Source of the DNA: CAIVVT01 sp963838205
GTDB taxonomy: Bacteria > Acidobacteriota > Terriglobia > Bryobacterales > Bryobacteraceae
Direction: 5' to 3'
Assembly (NCBI GenBank): GCA_963838205.1
Contig: CAWIQF010000017.1
Coordinates: 62,001 to 126,000, forward strand
Length of the DNA stretch: 64,000 bases
Shown here: positions 61,514-64,000 of the stretch, piece by piece
Layout of the letters: the number at the start of each line of letters is the position of its first letter
How positions within the stretch are numbered: the stretch's first letter is position 1
Made by a program: the position numbers and the translations under genes
Notes under the pieces: generated by a model
The model's input: the letters and a program-made list of their open reading frames with translations, nothing else
The model's database searches: none
What the model was told of the DNA's origin: nothing

Positions 61514-64000
61514 CTATCGAAGCCCCATCGGCGGCTGGCTTGCGATCCAAGCGCGTATGAGCTGGACCATTTCATTTGCGCGGATGAGGTTCAGGCCGAA
61601 CTCGGAGGGGAGGGTCCGCAGCAGCACGTGGACCGGGAGCAGTCCCTGCCCACGCCGGGAGAGGTTCGCCAGAATCTGCACCGTCAGCGCGCCTCGGACC
61701 TCCGGCAGCACGACTTCGCCAGCGTAATGAAGGATCAAAGAAATCGCTAGTCGCACTGCGTCCTTGGTGGAAAGGTTAGTGTCGCCGAGAAGGTCCAGCG
61801 CTTGCTTCAGCGGCCACCGATCCGGATTCCATTGCGCCAACGACCCGGCACAGACAAGCGCGGGAAGATTTGGACTCGTGAACTGGTATCTCCAGCCGAT
61901 CAGTCTCGCCGTCGCCTCGTGGAACACCTCGGGCTTTATCGCGCCCGCGATGGCCCTTTCATCAAACGCGACGCGTGTCCAAACCCGGCGAACTCCGAAC
62001 TCGTGTTGAGCCAGCATCGCCACTCCGTAGTCATCCGTCCAGAGCACGCGACCTGGAACTGTTGCCAGTACAACACTCTGAGCACCGTGCATGCCGAAGG
62101 CCTTGGTCAGAAATCCTCGTTTCTCCGGCGGTACGGCAGCAAGCTCGGGGCAGCCAGTAATGGTGCAGTGGGCAAGCAGTTTCACTATGACATTCTCCAA
62201 TGACTCACGATACTGTCTTCGGCTCTCAGGAGTTACTTCCTCCATGAAGTATCGCCCCTCGATCTTGCCTATGCGACTGCTCTTGTGACTGCCGCCATCC
62301 TGGTCTTTCATGTAGGCCCTGATCTCACCGAGGGTAAGTTCAGAAATCAGCACCTGAACATTAAACTTGCTCAACTCGTCGAATTGATCGAGAAGGGCAA
62401 GCGTCGCAATAGCTGAAAGGTCAAGAACGACGGAAGAGGCGTTCCGCATCGCAAAGATAGCCCCAAAATGTTCCTTTGAATTGCCATCGCAACACCGGAC
62501 TGTTATGGAGTCATCGAGAGCTACCTGGAAATACTGCTCGAAGCCGTTGTGGTTTAGTGCACAGGCCAGTAGGTGAACTGGAACCGGCTGGGACCGATAA
62601 GTCTCAATCGCGATCTCCTGGTCTGCTGCAATTCTATCGATACTTGCAAACAACTTTGTGAGATCGATCTCTTGCTCACCACCAGTGCTCAGTTTCACCG
62701 CGCGAACTGCTTGGATATCGGGTAGTCCTGGAAAACGTTGCTGCCATTTGCTAGTACAGTCTTGAAAACGAAACACATACTTGTTTAGTATCTGTGTAAC
62801 CGTCGCCATTGTTGACGACACTGAGCCCTGCGCCGATATAAAGATATCGCCCACACGCTTTCCGATTAGCTGCTGCGAAATAAAGTGATCAGGACCAATT
62901 TCCTGAAGATTAAGGTTGGGCTCAAATTCATCTTCAATCACGCACCACTCTTCCTGCGTGGATCCCTCTTCTCTATATGCAACTGCTGCACCTGGCCCGG
63001 CGACAGCGACTGGAGGGATATCCGGCCTTGGGCCAAGTGGAAGCAGCAAGCACGCAAGATAGGCCCTGTGGGCTTCCGGGTCGCCAAAATTGTTGCGGAG
63101 AACGCGATACGCAAATCGGAGGGCCTCGGTCAAATGGCCTCCGCTCTTCATCACGTGGACCATGAGCTTCCAATTCTCGTGCGGCACATCCTCGGGTGCC
63201 GGCATCGCGTCAGGCGCGGACACCACGAGCTCAGTTCGTCCGAGTTCCAGGCCGATTGCCGATAAGTGCAAACGTGCGTTGCGATCTTCTGGTGAACGAC
63301 TCAGGTGCTCCTGGAGCAGGCCGATGGTCGCCTCAATATCGTAACGACTGCGAACGCCAGTTTCGACTTCAATCAGTTGTTTGTCGTAGACGTAGTTTGA
63401 TCGAAGCTGTTCGCACATCGACAGGAACTCCCCGTCCTCGCCAAGACGAAGTGTACAGTCGATGAAGCGGCTGGTATCGTAACCAAGCTGCTTGGGAGAT
63501 GCTAGTCGCCGCCACAACGGCAGAGCATCACGATGACGGCCCAAGTCCGCGAGTAGCGTGGCCGTTCGACGCACATCATCGTCGCTCGTCTTGTCCGTCA
63601 GCGAGCAGACAGCCAGGGAGGCCAGTTCTATTGATTTCTCCCGGTTTCCCGCGGCGAGTTCCAGCCTTGCTTCGAGGACGGCGCGGGCCGTCGCCGATAT
63701 AGACTCGGCTGGAACGCGGCGCAACACCGCCCGCGCTTTCTCCCAGGACTCGTCTTCCGTAAAGCATCCGAGAGCGGCTTCGAGCATGTAGACCCGAAAC
63801 CTGGGGTCTCTTGGAGTTGAATCTGTAGCGAGAGTCTCGTAGATCAGGCTGGCTTCCTTGCGGTCCTTCGTGCTGCTGGTGCGGCGCAGCGCAGTTGCAA
63901 GTAGCATCTGGAGATCATCGCGGGCGCCCGGCTGCGCGACCGGACGTAGAATCCTGATAGCTTCCTGTTCCTCTCCACGCCCTAATTTCAGGCGGGCGTA
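61514..64000 (-). CDS. TPR, GreAB-C-like and PIN domain protein (N-terminus outside window)
   Basis: The frame stays open to the right edge; in-frame codons upstream of the first Met at 63907 encode TPR-like sequence (YARLKLGRGEEQEAIRIL), so the gene starts outside. Numbering from that Met: TPR-like repeats to ~290; an intermediate region ~300-390 with IGKRVGDIFISAQGSVSST, reminiscent of the C-terminal domain of GreA/GreB factors; a PIN-type nuclease ~490-650 with Asp in VVLDLSAIATL, Glu in ISELTLGEIRAY, and Asp-Asp in VLWTDDYGVA; then more helices. This matches the TPR-GreAB-C-PIN proteins described as effectors in biological-conflict systems. PIN domains cleave RNA. Confidence 0.75.
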   Translation of the reverse strand, partial: YARLKLGRGEEQEAIRILRPVAQPGARDDLQMLLATALRRTSSTKDRKEASLIYETLATDSTPRDPRFRVYMLEAALGCFTEDESWEKARAVLRRVPAESISATARAVLEARLELAAGNREKSIELASLAVCSLTDKTSDDDVRRTATLLADLGRHRDALPLWRRLASPKQLGYDTSRFIDCTLRLGEDGEFLSMCEQLRSNYVYDKQLIEVETGVRSRYDIEATIGLLQEHLSRSPEDRNARLHLSAIGLELGRTELVVSAPDAMPAPEDVPHENWKLMVHVMKSGGHLTEALRFAYRVLRNNFGDPEAHRAYLACLLLPLGPRPDIPPVAVAGPGAAVAYREEGSTQEEWCVIEDEFEPNLNLQEIGPDHFISQQLIGKRVGDIFISAQGSVSSTMATVTQILNKYVFRFQDCTSKWQQRFPGLPDIQAVRAVKLSTGGEQEIDLTKLFASIDRIAADQEIAIETYRSQPVPVHLLACALNHNGFEQYFQVALDDSITVRCCDGNSKEHFGAIFAMRNASSVVLDLSAIATLALLDQFDELSKFNVQVLISELTLGEIRAYMKDQDGGSHKSSRIGKIEGRYFMEEVTPESRRQYRESLENVIVKLLAHCTITGCPELAAVPPEKRGFLTKAFGMHGAQSVVLATVPGRVLWTDDYGVAMLAQHEFGVRRVWTRVAFDERAIAGAIKPEVFHEATARLIGWRYQFTSPNLPALVCAGSLAQWNPDRWPLKQALDLLGDTNLSTKDAVRLAISLILHYAGEVVLPEVRGALTVQILANLSRRGQGLLPVHVLLRTLPSEFGLNLIRANEMVQLIRAWIASQPPMGLR

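Noticed and set aside
61171..61575. Open frame antisense to tRNA-Gln (LPGMDSNHDSRLQRPLSYH)
   Set aside because: Classic tRNA-antisense artefact; no other coding signal.

Overview
The window looks like chromosome from an Acidobacteriota soil bacterium of the Solibacter/Bryobacter type. This is inferred from high GC, an Oar-type TonB receptor with an N-terminal carboxypeptidase-regulatory domain, a CRTAC1-type FG-GAP/ASPIC protein with TPR partners, a winged-helix membrane regulator, abundant secreted hydrolases, dispersed non-coding repeats and several restriction and toxin-antitoxin genes. No rRNA or CRISPR array was seen. One complete tRNA (Gln, UUG) lies at 61160-61233.

Layout. 1-11.4 kb: secreted or metabolic enzymes (truncated GH5-like glycosidase, orphan ParA ATPase, frameshifted beta-helix/thioredoxin-like protein, DegT aminotransferase, S9 peptidase with a C-terminal extension, very large secreted glycosidase-like protein). 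11.7-22.2 kb: a complete chemotaxis-type operon on the minus strand, in transcription order cheA-cheW-short cheR-like-MBL hydrolase-soluble poly-HAMP MCP-cheY-cheB-cheR-cheX. The MCP carries four tandem 273-bp repeats. The CheA has two CheW-like domains and a C-terminal receiver that seems to lack its phospho-acceptor Asp.

22.8-31.9 kb is a mobile graveyard: an N-terminally truncated, frameshifted RHS tail; two orphan tip-like ORFs, each overlapping a secreted candidate immunity gene; six copies of one REP-like sequence; a RAYT (REP-associated tyrosine transposase); truncated IS630 and IS1182-type transposases; a MobC-like gene pair; and the 3' end of a tRNA without its 5' part. Both orphan tip/immunity pairs lie directly after the same inverted REP end, which suggests REP/RAYT elements sit at tip-swap junctions.

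32-48.3 kb: ordinary accessory metabolism (amidohydrolase, PD40/TPR protein with a haem-c motif, sugar-phosphate isomerase-like protein, DEAD-box helicase, three-gene CRTAC1/TPR operon, TonB receptor, divergent winged-helix regulator). 48.3-50.4 kb: two repeat fields around a Gly-rich secreted protein. 50.4-57.1 kb: a defence cluster with HigBA, a DUF5615-type toxin with a frameshifted antitoxin, and a nested restriction locus. There a Type ISP-like gene survives as N- and C-terminal pieces on either side of an intact 808-residue fused endonuclease/methyltransferase, and the C-terminal piece is interrupted by a 1115-bp IS630 element with a TA target duplication.

57.1-64 kb: a long repeat field, an internally duplicated secreted protein, PurU, a beta-propeller-like secreted protein, tRNA-Gln, and a large TPR/GreAB-C-like/PIN protein that runs off the right edge.

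Three genes (beta-helix, RHS tail, DUF433-like antitoxin) each need one extra base removed to restore their frame, so either recent decay or assembly error is possible.
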